From positions 18,796,925-18,860,924 of the forward strand of contig CM055103.1 of the NCBI GenBank assembly GCA_029204225.1: DNA of 64,000 nt, given 5' to 3'. Under the pieces are notes generated by a model. The model was not told the DNA's origin, did not search any database, and was given only the letters and a program-made list of their open reading frames with translations. The stretch comes from Diphasiastrum complanatum (Eukaryota > Streptophyta > Lycopodiopsida > Lycopodiales > Lycopodiaceae). Shown here piece by piece: positions 21,213 through 33,645 of the stretch; within the stretch, counting starts at the first letter, position 1, and the number at the start of each line of letters is the position of its first letter. A program made the position numbers and the translations under genes.

Positions 21213-24200
21213 ATGAGTTCTAAGAGCAACCAAACAACAAGTCTAATAGAAAAATAATCAATGTGTCTAAAAGTAATATCATCCATAAAAAATCGATTCA
21301 AGCATCTCAGGAAGAAGGTTTTATAAAAAATTACACTTGTGAATGTGATATCAAGATGATATCAATTTCAAACGCAAGGTGGTGTTTGGAGAATGATGAG
21401 GTTGGGAGGATGTGCTTGAACGCAATACGACATTAAAATTTTCTAAAAATGAGTCCCTTATTTGTGGTAATTGTCTTGAAAAAATTTGCACATGCGGAAA
21501 TCCTACCAAGTGATACATAGCACAATTTCATTAGTCCACATGGCCTCTGTACAAGCCATAAATGTGATGTGGTAGCCCTCATGTTTGTTAGGCCATGTGT
21601 CTTTTTTGTATTGAGCCACATGGCTATAAGAATATTTTAATACATGTATATAAATCATATGGTGCCATGCTGTGGCACCACCCACATGCAACTACCACAT
21701 TAGACCCATGAATCGTACAAATGCCACATGGATTTATGTATTCGTACCATGTCACCTGCTCAAATTTTCACACTTAATTTTTTTTTGATAAATAGGAGAA
21801 TGCCTTGGCTCATTTTTGTTCAAAAATTTTACTATTTGCAATCATGATATCACTTTCAAGTCCAACCATGCCCTATATCAACCTCCAAAAGGTTTGGAGT
21901 GTGAAAATTTTGAGTTTAGGACCTTCAAAAGATCTACAAAAAAGAGAGTTTGCACACTACAAAAGTTAGATTGCTAGAACTCTGATTTTCCAAGGCTTCA
22001 ATTCTAACTTTTGATCTAGACAAGAGTTCTTGTACACAAGATGCAACATCCATCAACGGCAAGCCATTAAAGAGGATATGAGTGAAATACTAAGACATTC
22101 ATTAGTTTCAAAACATCCATCAAAATACAAAAATACAAAGAATTTTCTCCTTGTTCTCGGCCTTTGACAAAAAATGAGCTGCAAAATCAATCTCTCAAAC
22201 TTCTTGTAATGAGCTCAAAGTGAGTATCCATATGGTGAAGTGGTTAAAGAACTGAAAGCATAAATACTTGGCTCTAAAAAACCAAATTGAGTTTTAGGCA
22301 AATTGGCTTCATGGCACCTTTTCAACTACCAATTACAAACACTCTTTTCTAAAAAAAAAATTATGATATATGAGATCATCTACTCCAAGTATAAAATTAT
22401 CCGTGTTATAATTAATAAAATCACAAAGCATATTGAGGTCCCTAGCTATAATGCAAAGAGCCTCAACATCTATGAAGTAAAAAATATATAAAATAAAAGA
22501 AAAATCACATTATAAGCAAGAAGAGTAAATAGAGATTTAGATTGGAATCAAGAGAAGAAGAAGAGGGAGTATTTCATCTAGAATCAAAATATATACAATC
22601 ATCAATCAAAGAAGCTATACATATCATGACTAGCAAAATTGTCCAAAACGGCAATTTTCATCCTAGAATATTTTAAATGATTTCCACTAGAACTTATGGT
22701 TCTAGGAAGCTGAAATGAACAGATTGGAAGCTATATTCAAAAATACAACGGAAAAATACAAGTGGTAGGAAGGATGAAAGTGAGATGTGGGAAATAAACC
22801 TTTGATTTGGCATTCAATTTCACCTATTCTTGATTTTTTTTTGGTTTAGTCCTATCATTTTGAAAATTTATGGATGCCACAAGATTAAAGTAGTGAAGAA
22901 TTGAAGAGATCTTGTATTTCAACAAAACATGAATCATTGGAGGCTAATACTAATTATTGCATCTTGAATAAAGGCTTGCAAGCTAGTGAACTTCCTTGTA
23001 TGATGTATGATGTATAATTTAGACCTTTGGTTAATTTGTGCAAAATGCTTACAATTTCTATTCATCCTCACTTATTGTCACCAAATTTTGATTTAAACCT
23101 CTTAGTTTTAAAAAGAATTGAGATTAATATTGTGCACGTCTATTGCATAAGAGTTGAGAATTCATGTATTAGGAAGAACTATTATAGAATGGAAAACTAC
23201 ATTTTTTTCTTTACATTATTGACGTGTCATTAGCATTTATTGAATAGATAATTTTATTCTATAATATTCTCTTGAATTATTTGAGTCACACTTCACTTCC
23301 ATGTTGGAGATTCTCAATTGGTCAACTTTGTGGCATTGATTGAGTTGCAAAACTTCATATTTGTCAATGCATTCTTGGAGAGTTCTTTATTGCTCAACGT
23401 TGTGCAAATTTGCGACTCTTTGATTTTGTTCTAGAACACTTGAACACCTTATAGTGAACTAAGCATATTTGATATTCAAATTGATGCCCGCACGCAATTG
23501 GAATATTGGAGCAAATCCTCTTTGACAAAGAGAGTAAATGATAATGTATTTAATGAAATGAAGCTCATTTTGGCACATGTCATTTTAAGAAATATCTTAA
23601 AACACGTGCCTTGTGAGCCTCTATGGACTTGGCAAAGTCAATTTTTCACATTAACAAATAATCTTCTATATTTTTACTTGGATATAATTTAAGCATCAAG
23701 AGCATAATCAAGCTTTCTTTTTAATTCATTACTAAAAATTGGCTATTGTCACACTCTTTGAATAAGTGATGTTACATATTGGTTATTTGTCACACTCTTT
23801 GGATAATTGACGTTATATATTGGTTATTTGTCACACTCTTTGGATAGATGATGTAAAGATCTGCATCACAAAAGGGGCAAAAAACCTAAGAGGGGATGAG
23901 CGATTTTGGAGACCCCACAAGGTACATCAAAAGTCAAGCATACCCAAATGCACAAGTGTACATGCCTCAAAGTCCACACGTACAAACATGTCCACCAACA
24001 TAGCTCTCAATTTCTCTTTTTTTTAATGCTTCACCAACTCTATTTTGCAACTTTTACATGGGTCTTTGTCAATAACCCACCACTCCAATCAACAACGCCC
24101 ATTATCACTAATTCTGAGCAAGTAGCTCTTTATTGACTTATAGATTCTGATAGCCAAGATGTAGATACCATTGTAAGTTAATAATATGTTCAATAGCCAA

Positions 24201-25966
24201 GATGGAGAGATGATTGTAGGATAAAATAGATTGGTGTGGATGTGGGCCATGCAAGCCCAAGAGTTGGTTTGCGTGGCAGAAGGCTGCAAGAGATTGATTC
24301 CACGTCGTAATAAGTTTCAGCTTAGGTGAAGCCGTGCGATCCATCTCGTCATCTTGCAGCAGAGCAATTGTGTGGTTAACTGAGAAATCGGACCAGGTTC
24401 ATGAATGCAGGTGAAGAAAAACTGAGCGGAAATTGGTGGCCGAATGTTTCAAAGCCATGGCCAGGGCCCAGCAGTGATCTTAATATATTTTAGAGCTAAC
24501 TTCATGCAAAAGCTATGTGGCTTGATCGAAAGAAAGTGGTAAAACAGAGAATAAGACGTACAGCTGCAAAATCTACATAGTTGAAATTTCATACATGATA
24601 TATATATTCACAAAGTTCAGAGTTAGCCTAGGATCTGACTCCTTATGTTTTGCCTTTCATTCCCAAAAAGCATTTGATTAAGCAAAAAACGGCATTTTAA
24701 AGAATTTAAGAATTGCACATAGATTTGACTGATTTTGATGATTTTTGAGATATTAATGTAAATCACATGAGAGGGACATATGGGCAAAAAATATGAATAT
24801 AGAAGTCTACAAGTTTATCTAAAGAGAGATCATGCGCCATAAAAAGTATGTTAGAAAGTTGCAAGAGGATATACATCCTATGAAAAGTCAATGAGCTTAA
24901 GAGCCAAAAAATAATCAACTATAGCATAAAACAATTTGTCAATGCTAACACTTTGTGAATGACCTTGTAATTGAGTAAAACACATGTTCAATTATGGACA
25001 TTTCAAAGTAAAAGAGTTTTTAATGACCTTGTGTAAATGCTATAAAATCTTATCCAATATTGTGGAGATTTGGTTGTCTCGTAGGCTAAGATCTCAAGGA
25101 TTGGCATAGTAAAACAATTATTAATTTTTTGAAAACATTTGTAACTTATTTAACTAGGCGCTCCTTTAACTTTAAACTTTGTAAATGTTGTTATGGGAGG
25201 AGGGTCCAATAATGGACGATTTCAAGTTAATGACCTTTGCTTTGAGTAAAGCCGATGTTCAATTACGGACCTTTCAAAGGAAGCAAAAAATATGGGTGTA
25301 CATCCTATAAAATCATATCTAAAATTATTGGACACTTGGTAGTCTAGTATGGATTTGTTAGGCTAATATCTCCAAACTTTGAAATGAATCCCGACCATTT
25401 TGCGGTGACATCTAAGGAACTTAGCTCCGTAAATGGCATTGCCAAGTTGTATATATGTTGTATATAACAACCATTAGTTGCTTAATCATGTATGCAAAAA
25501 GAACATCACTAACTTATTAACTAAGCTCTTTGTAAAATCAGTTTTTCCTAAGGAAATGATGATGCCTCCTCCAACATACTTCATTAAAAATTTTGATTCC
25601 CAACATAAACAATTTAGATGCACCTTTTGGCACCTAAAAAGTGCATTTCAAAAGTGTTTGTCTCTTTGAACACTCATCTTTTGCTTAGTAGGTGGATGTA
25701 CAAAAAACTAAGTTAATAAAAGGTTAAAAAAATATTCTCACATGGGGAAAGGTTTGACTCCTAGCCCTTTCCGCCTCTTTCTACATGCAACTTTTGCTCA
25801 GAAGGTGCATGTCGGGTAATCTTAGCCTCCTCCACCGCCTTTCCGTTGACAAGGGGGAACGGAAAGGGTGGTGAACCTTTCCCCCCATCCGAAGAAAGGC
25901 CATGGAATTGGGGCTCTTGGTCATGAAATTAAGTTTAAGTGATTTTGTTTTGGCTAAAAAGGTGCT
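21213..25966. other. Long AT-rich interval without recognised genes
   Basis: About 4.7 kb. Open frames are short and unconvincing. One small tandem repeat (23,738-23,857) and scattered A/T runs are the only structure seen. No tRNA-like cloverleaf or known repeat terminus was recognised. Confidence 0.5.
23738..23857. repeat. Three-copy ~40-bp tandem repeat
   Basis: Three units starting ATTGG(C/T)TATT at 23,738, 23,778 and 23,819, each containing GTCACACTCTTTG. Confidence 0.85.
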
Positions 25967-26248
25967 GCACAGAAAGTTACCAAATTCAGGGAAGGCTAGC
26001 TTAGCGTGAGGAAGGTTGTGTAAAACCCAAAAAAATACTTTTGCAGAGAGATAAGATGCTGTGAGAGTGAAAGCCAAAGAAGTGATTGGACAGAGAGAGA
26101 GAGAGATGCACAGAAAGTTACCAAATTCAGGGAAGGCTAGGTTAGTGTGAGGAAGGTTGTGTAAAACCCAAAAAAATACTTTTGGAGAGAGATAAGATGC
26201 TGTGAGAGTGAAAGCCAAATAAGTGATTGGGCAGAGAGAGAGAGAGAG
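25967..26248. repeat. 141-bp tandem duplication upstream of the DUF688 gene
   Basis: Copies at 25,967-26,107 and 26,108-26,248, both beginning GCACAGAAAGTTACCAAATT and ending in a GA tract. They are nearly identical (few differences by eye). The second runs into a (GA)n and a poly-G tract at 26,252-26,267. Between here and 26,862 no gene is seen. Confidence 0.9.
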
Positions 26249-26862
26249 AGAGGGGGGGGGGGGGGGGAGGGGGGTTGTACCTGGTAGAGCCGTGCCCAGC
26301 CGTGCTTTTGTGTGTGTGAGAAATGCTGAAGTGGTCATAAAACGGAACGCAGTAGCTGGATACATTGATGGTGCATTTTAGCAGAAAATTGCGTGGAAAA
26401 CTGAGCTCTATTTGGGCTGTACTCTCTCTTTTTTGTCCTCCTGCAGAGCAGTCAGTGAGTCAGTCAGCCCACTGTCCGAAGCATGCTGGGTTAAAGAAGA
26501 AAACTAAGACTAAGAGTAGCTACTAGCGACAGCAGGAAAAAGACGAAGAGAAAGAAGAAAGAAGAAAGAAGGTACGAAGAAACGGTGGAGCGTGAAATGG
26601 CTGGAGGAGCCGCAATTTCTATGGCTTTCTTGACTGTGGTGAGCTACAGCTTACAAGCAAATTAGCGAGGAAGGAGGAGAATCAAGATGCCTGTGGATGA
26701 TGGCAGACTTGGTCCATTATGAGGAGGTAGAAAAAGCGTGGCATTATGACATGAGAAAGACAATCTTGCAACTGAAGTCGCTTTTTTTATTTTCGGTGGA
26801 TCTCGTAGACGTGTATCGTAGCGCTGCGTGCTTTGTTAGTCCTAGAACAGGCCATGGATCGT

Positions 26863-27255
26863 GACAGGATGCTGAAAAAGTAGAGTTGGTCTGTGAATTT
26901 ATTTTTCTTTCATAGGCAGTAGACGCCTTGGCATTGACAGGTTACTGAAAAAGTAGAGCTAGCCTGTGTATTTTTTGCTTTCGTAATAATAGACGCTCGG
27001 TATCGACAGGCTACTGAAAACGTAGAGTTAGTTGGTGAATTTTTTGTTTCGTATGTATTAGACGCTCGCCATTGACAAGAGGATACTGAAAAAGTAGATG
27101 TAGTCTGTCACTCTGTGAAATTTTTTTTCATTGACAGGATACGGAAATAGCAGATTGAATCTGTGAATTTTTTCTTTCATGAAAGGATAATGAAAAAGTA
27201 GAGTTAGAGTCTGAATTTTTTCTTTAACAAGTAATAGTCGACGCTCGGCATTGTT
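26863..27255 (+). repeat. Five- to six-copy degenerate tandem array in the leader of the DUF688 gene
   Basis: Units of roughly 50-75 bp of form GACAGGATACTGAAAAAG followed by TAGAGTTAGTCTGTGAATTT, a T-rich tract and TAGACGCTCGGCATT. Starts at 26,863, 26,936, 27,005, 27,074, 27,133 and (partial) 27,181. The last unit ends about 35 bp before the first ATG, so the array probably lies in the 5' leader or a leader intron. Confidence 0.85.
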
Positions 27256-27288
27256 GGAAATAATAGAAAATTGTAGTGGACACGCGTA

Positions 27289-28620
27289 TTGGATCGTAAC
27301 AAGATCGGAACAGGTTACAGAAGAAGAATGGAGGTTTTGTCTCTGGAGCGGCTCAGGCCTCCATGGAGGATTTCTGTTTCTGGGAGTCCACCGGGTAGTT
27401 CATCTTCCACGCCATTTGTGAGCGCTCCTGCAAGCCCAAGCAGCAGCTGTGCTTTGATGCTTTCTCGAAGTGCACCATCCAGCCCGCCTCGCCATGGCCG
27501 TTCTGATTTCGACCACTCGAGCGATTTGCAGGTTGCCATACCATTCAGTTGGGAAGAGTCCCCCGGAACGCCAAAGCGAGGGCCACATAAGCGTCAAGCT
27601 ACAATGGATTCAGATTTCGAGTTCGCTTCATCGTTGCTTTCTTGCGAGGGAGGATCTTCCATGAAGAACTCAGTAGATCATTTGAGAGAGATGGGATTCA
27701 CCTACTTCAGCGCTCCTACCAGCCCCGGCCGAGATGAATTTTGCTGGCAAATTCACGATGAAAAGCTTGTCAAGCCTGAACAAGAACAAGAACAAGCTGA
27801 TGACGGCAACGATTCTGACTTTGAATTTGCCTCAAAGCTTTCAGAAGCAGATTCTGTGACCTCAGCGCCGATGTCCTCTGCCGATGAGCTATTCTTCAAG
27901 GGGAGGATTCTGCCACTGAAGCCGCCACCCCGGCTGCAATGCTCTGCTCCCACAGCAGCTGAGGTTGGCAGCGTATCTATTCATTACAGAACCTCAGGAG
28001 CTGCCATTTCCGCGCCTCAATCTCCCAAATATTCTTGGAAAGACAGAACATACTTTGGAGCCTCTTGCGCGGAGACAAATCCAGCAAACATCGACCTGCT
28101 CTTAGGCATGGACACCTCCCTCACAAAGAGCACCTTTCGCAAGGAAGAATGGATAAAAAGCCTCTCCCCATTGCGTTTCTTCAGAAAAGATCACAAAACT
28201 ACCACGCATATGTCTTCCTTGCAACCCCTACCCCGCCAGAAACAGTCAAAGCCTGCAAGCGATGGAGGCACCAATCCATCAAACACGAGCAATAATCCTG
28301 ACAGCCTTGATCAGAGGCATCAATTCCAATCAAAGAGCTCTATTGAGACCTTCACTCTGAAGAACCTCCTTCACCTCAATGGCTGTGACACCTCTAAATG
28401 CAGCAAAAACGACCTCAACCTCTCAGCTGATGCTGCTTCATCCAAGAAATGGTATGACAAATCAAACAACAGAAAATTGGAAAATGGTGCAGAGAGATCA
28501 TGGCCTCGATCCTCAGCCAAAAGCATTCTGCAAACCAGAAGCACGAGAGCTTCATCATCATCAAAGCCATCTCTTTCATCTTCAGCATCAAATCAGAAGC
28601 AGAATACGAACAAGAAACAA

Positions 28621-28651
<31 letters not shown>

Positions 28652-28836
28652 GAGGAGGAAGAGGATCGAGCGCAATTTCTCCTCACGAGCTCCATTATCG
28701 CTCGTACCGTACAAGTACGGAACAGGCCCGGCGGACGACGTACCTTCCGTACAAGAAAGGCCTCCTGGGATGCTTCAGTTTCGCCCACTTCAAAATCCCC
28801 GGCCTTTCCGCGCGTTTGGAGACCGTGGTCACTTGA
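27289..28836 (+). CDS. DUF688-type plant protein
   Basis: A single open frame of 515 codons, the only intact host-type gene in the window. It has the N-terminal signature of plant DUF688-like proteins: PFSWEESPGTPK (residues 85-96), preceded by a Ser/Pro-rich stretch with SRSAPSSPP and RLRPPWRISVSGSP near the start. Repeated DSDFEFAS (about 106 and 175) and SAPTSPG, SAPQSPK motifs follow. A poly-Gln run lies near residue 444, and the C-terminus holds KGLLGCFSF, common at the end of this family. Biochemical function is unknown; nuclear or membrane-peripheral location cannot be inferred. An internal ATG at 27,328 (residue 14, MEVLSLERLRPPW) is the more family-like start. No intron is needed. 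Confidence 0.85.
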
Positions 28837-30505
28837 AGGAGATGACCATGGTCTATACGTTTTGTTTTGTTCTCTAGTGACCAAAGAGTTACAAGGCATG
28901 GGTACATGAGACTCAAAAAAAATTACAAATTTTCAATGTACAATACAAACACACATATACATATATCTATCTATCTCTCACTAGACATCTTGTGAAACAT
29001 TGATTCAAGCTTCGATGAAATTGACATATTGTGAAACATTGATTGAAATTTCGGCACGGTGACTTGTTTTGTTTGATCAAGACGCACATTAGATTTGTTT
29101 TTGTACGTATTTTGTGCACAATACTTCAAAGGCAATATTGCATCACATCTTACGATTGTTGTTGTTGAGGTTGTGAGTCTTTTGTTACATTGTAGTTTTC
29201 TTGTTATGTTGTGGCTTTAGATGTGTTAGATTATTATTTTTTGGAGTGAAAAAGATTTACAATCTTTATTCACCTCTACTTTGACTCCCTGACCAATTAG
29301 ATGGGAAGCTTGGAGTTCGTGGCTAAACATCCATAGTTTCACAAATGGTTTGAAATAACTTGTACAACTTATGTTACTCCATGATGTAAAAGTGTAGTAA
29401 AGGCTAAACTCATAAACCCCAAGAGCTTGGAGTTCGTGGCTAAACATCCATAGGTTTTCACACAAATGGTTCCTTCATAGACTGTATCACAAGAGCTAGA
29501 AGGTGTATAGTCACAAGAATAACTAGAAGTTGTAATAGTGTAAATAATAACTAATGTGAATCACTTAGAATTTCTCCAAAAGATCAGTACAAGATATCAT
29601 TTGCCACCGAATGGGATACATATGGTTAAATAGCTATATTGTTGGAACTTTGCAATAAAGCACTTTCTAGAGAGGTATGAGTTATGCCTTAAAGATTTTT
29701 TTTCTGTAAAATTTTTTGAGAATATTTTTAGATGACCTCCACACTCATTCAATGGCAAGTACTTAAGCTACCTTGGAAAGGCATTCATGTAGTTTTGCCT
29801 ATACGACATATTTCTTAGCCTCGTCAAGTGCCAAATAATGATTACACACAACATAGTGTTGGGGGCCAATTTGTTTCATGACACTACAATGTGACGAACT
29901 GGAAGAAAAAAATAATAGTGATAACTTTTCCTAAACTTGAAATTATTCACAACACCCCAGCATTCATGGGACATTGCGAATATTCAACTTTATACTGGTC
30001 TTTGGCAATGCTTGCAAAAAACTTTTTTTTCAACCTAACACAAAACCTATAAAAATTTTTTTTAGGCTTTTTAGCAACTCATGGGCCAAAAGCCAACTGA
30101 TTCAATAAGGAGCAAACTCTTTTTCTTTTTTTTTTCAATAAGGGTCAAATTTTATACAAAGCTTAATAAGACATGTATCCTTTTCCATTAGGATTTTAAT
30201 TGATTGAAACTTTGAGTCAGTGTTCAGGAAAGCCGACAAAGTATAGGAATGGAGCCGACATCTTTCTCCAATTTAATTGACTGTGTAAAAAACTTACAGT
30301 AAGTTGAATTTAAAAAAATTGACTACTTTTTTTAAATGCAATAATGTGAAAGTAGATAAAAGTTAACTAGCTATTTCACATGCTAGATGTTATCATAAGG
30401 TTGGACCTCATCCACCTTTGATTTGTACATAGCATGAGCATAATTAGGCCTTGATTACTGTAAGGGAAAGCTCCTCAAGATCCTGCTTACACTAGAGAAC
30501 ACACT
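28837..30505. other. 3' flank of the DUF688 gene, no gene seen
   Basis: AT-rich. A 45-bp direct repeat of form CTTGGAGTTCGTGGCTAAAC occurs at about 29,309-29,352 and 29,428-29,471, 119 bp apart. Otherwise no structure recognised. Confidence 0.5.
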
Positions 30506-31363
30506 ATGGAGAAACCACCGAATAGAAGCAAAGGTGAAGGTATTGTAAGATTATGGTTCCAGCATGATCAATTCAAACTACTGTCAAAAGTCTTGTATGT
30601 TCCTAAACTCTCTACAAATCTGTTATCAGTAAGTAGAATTACAGATTTAAGTCATAAGGTGGAGTTTGAGTCTGATCAATGTAGAAAAAAATCAAAAGCC
30701 TTTATCAAGTTCAGGCAATTCAAAGAGCATGCAAAAAATCAGACTGGTAAAAGAATTAAAGCACTGAGGTCCGACAATGGGAGATAATATATCTCCACCG
30801 AATTCAAGGAGTACTACCTCAACAATGGCATTGAGCAACAATACATTACCTCATGTTCGCCTTAGTCAAATGGTCTTGTTGAGAGAAAGAACAGAACCTT
30901 ACTCGAATCGGCAAAGTGCATGTTATCACATGCGACACTTCTGAAGTCCTTCTGAGCTGAAGTTGTTTCAACAGCAACCTATATTTAGAACAAATGTCCT
31001 ACTAAAGGTCTCTCAAACAAAACACTATTCGAAGTTTGGACAGGTACCAAACCTTCTTTATCGAATTTAAAAGTTTTTGGATGTACTACTTATGCGTTGA
31101 TTCCTCATGATCTCAGGAAGAAGCTCGACTTCCAGAGTGTCAAATGTATTTTCATCAGCTACACTACTTCAGATCAAGCCTACAAGTTGTTCGATCCCAT
31201 TGAGTCAAAGATATTCACTAGCCGGGATGTCATTTTCATCGAAAATCAGTTTATCGACCTCAAAGGAAATTACGACATCATTCGACATTTTTTGCAAGAA
31301 GTAGTGGAAGTCTTGGGATATGGTCATCGCAAGGAATGGAAAAATCTCATTGGTAAGCAATAG
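30506..31363 (+). mobile_element. Ty1/copia fragment (copia-2)
   Basis: A plus-strand relic: a protease-to-pre-integrase stretch with KLLSKVLYVPKLSTNLLSVS (30,570-30,640), then integrase-core motifs ALRSDNG and SNGLVERKNRTLLESAKCML (30,870-30,925) and the downstream segment VFGCTTYALIPHDLRKK and LFDPIESKIFTSRDVIF. Several stops. The pre-integrase zinc-binding part and the front of the integrase are missing. Its protease-region protein closely resembles that of copia-4, so both belong to one family. No LTR seen. Confidence 0.8.
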
Positions 31364-32791
31364 CGACATTTCAAAAAAGTACACAACATGGCGGGACTAG
31401 CACAAAAAATAGCTATATACTGCAACTTTTTCCAATGGTTTTACAGAAGAATCTAAATTCGTCATAATACAAAATCGATGGATTATAAAAAATTTCAAAA
31501 AACATGCAAATTTATACAAGCCAGTAGGCTATAGACACACAATAAAATTTTGTATATTAAATAAAAATATTTACAAAGTACAATTCATCAGTATCTAATC
31601 TGCTTCCGATATTTTTTATAATGAAAGTTGCAACTTAGAATCATGCAATAATTTTCTTCTTTCGTATGGATCCAATAGCTCATAGTTTTCATGTTTACTC
31701 AGATCAACGTAAGCAGCATACACTACAAAATGAGATGATCTGAGCATGGAATTCACTGGTCCATATCCTAAAATTTTAACCGCGATAGTTTTCTTTACAA
31801 AAATTATTTTATGCACCCTATTAAAATTATGTCCTCCAAAAAAATGAGACAGTGCCTTGATTGTAATTATAGTTTCACCATGTTGATGAAACTTTGAATG
31901 GGCAACACTTATCTCATTATTCTTGAAGGACTTTAGATAGTGCCCGAGTGCATGATCTCTTGAAAATTCTCCCGCAAAAGATCTTTGCCCTCCTAGACGA
32001 ATTGCAAAATCATCAAGGAAAATTGTTTCCTGAAATGATAAAAAACAAAGTAAACTCTAGTATATAATCTGACATAACAAATCTACTAGTACTTGATAAG
32101 AGACAAAAACTTACGCATTCGGCTTTGTCTTCTCTGAAGACTGTCTCTCCATCAATATTATGTCCACCTTTCGATGTCAATATTGTTGGTGAATAGACAG
32201 TTGGCTGTGGAAAATCAAGTTGACTTTAGATTGTAAGAAACTCCACCTCAGAAGGTAGATCATCTTCTTTGTTGCGCATTTCCTCCACAACCATTTTCAA
32301 GCAATCTTTCCCTGTCAGTATGTCTATGTTTCACCGACTAGTTTATGCATGCATATAAACTCAGTCCAAGGAAAACGTTGTCAATTTTAGTCTCCACACT
32401 AACTGGAGATCTAGTTAAAAAATGTACATAAGCATAAACGGACTATAACCTGTAGCATAATGTTTTCTACTATTGTAAGCAAACTCATTTAGAGGAATAT
32501 AATTCTCCCAATGAGACTGTCTATGAGACACATATGCTCTCTGTCAAATTTCAGAGAAAAGAACTTAATTTGATCCACAAATGATCAATAAGAGTGATTG
32601 GTAGCTTAGGATCTTGATCTATATCAAGACTAGCATCCAATTCTAGCTTCTACTTGACAATTTCTATTGATCCAAGCAAGAATAATAAAAAAAGATGATC
32701 CAAAGGCTTCACATGTGTGAAGTACAGCAAGTGTACGACCTGATAACTATGTTTACTAAGTCATCCACAAAGAATTAGCTTAAGAGAGTGA

Positions 32792-33429
32792 CATTAGGGC
32801 CCTTTTTGGACTAAAAAATGGCCTCTTCACTAATTATAATTAGTGTTAATGACGACATGTGTACCAATACGAGAGTGACAACTGAGATGGAATGGTCCAT
32901 ATGACATGGCACATCCAATGGTGTAAATTAGATCTCCAATCCTAACCCACCCACTAACTCTCTTCTAACTCTACTTCCTCAACCCATAATAATGATGATA
33001 GGACATGGCTCAAGTTCAAATTTAAATGAAAATATAGCTATTTTTTCACGGCCTTCAAAAGTTGTTTTTAATAACTCAGAATGTCAAAAAAGGGGGCCCA
33101 ATATTTCATTGGGCCCCCATATTGAATTTTTTTTTTTAAAAAACGTTGGTGGAAGGGGGGATTGAGGTACAATCCCCCCCCGCTCCCCCTTGTGTATCCT
33201 CTCCCAGCCCCCTCTGCCCGTTGGTTGCGCTGTCCAGCGGGCCTCCCACCTTCCTCCCTCCGGGCCGCTGGCATGAGTGAGGGCGCAAGACCCGGAGGGA
33301 TCCACGCCCCCCACATCTTCTTGCACGGCCATCGAGGATGGGAGGGGGAGACGTCGCACCACCAGCCCACGCGCGCCCAGGGGAGCCGGTGCCTCGAAGT
33401 GGGCAGTGCGAAGATGTGGGGGGGCGCAA
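32792..33429. mobile_element. Fold-back / TIR element, copy B
   Basis: Starts CATTAGGGCCCTTTTTGG (32,792), the reverse complement of the right end of copy A. The block at 32,930-33,060 (CCACCCACTAACT, CATAATAATGATGATA) matches copy A positions 1-140. A perfect 11-bp-arm hairpin GGGGGCCCAAT/ATTGGGCCCCC lies at 33,092-33,118. The GC-rich core (33,160-33,429) differs from copy A. No matching right terminus is seen; the element ends at a copia integrase fragment. Confidence 0.5.
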
Positions 33430-33645
33430 GCTTTTGCACGCTCACAAATAGTTCTATTCATTCTCTCGGCTATATCATTTTGTTGAGGACTATAAGTACA
33501 TGTAAGCTCTCTTTTAATACCATTGGATTTACAAAACTTTGTCATCTTAGTGAGTGTAGGAACATAGAGTACATTTTGTAGTAGGTTGAAAATAGATGAG
33601 CTTGGACCTTCAATGGGAATAGTCTACTGAGGAACCTCGAAGTTC
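33430..33645 (-). mobile_element. Ty1/copia integrase fragment
   Basis: Minus-strand reading CKSNGIKRELTCTYSPQQND and IAERMNRTICERAK, an integrase-core C-terminal portion, preceded by a VLYVPTL protease-region motif with the sequence between them missing. It lies in an intron of the 31.6-36.3 kb gene. Confidence 0.75.

Noticed and set aside
25781-26365. 194-codon minus-strand frame
   Set aside because: Covers the 141-bp tandem duplication, GA and poly-G tracts; its repeated protein simply mirrors the DNA duplication and no family motif is seen.
28379-28909. Second long frame inside the DUF688-type gene
   Set aside because: Shadow of the coding sequence in another frame, driven by the CAG repeat.
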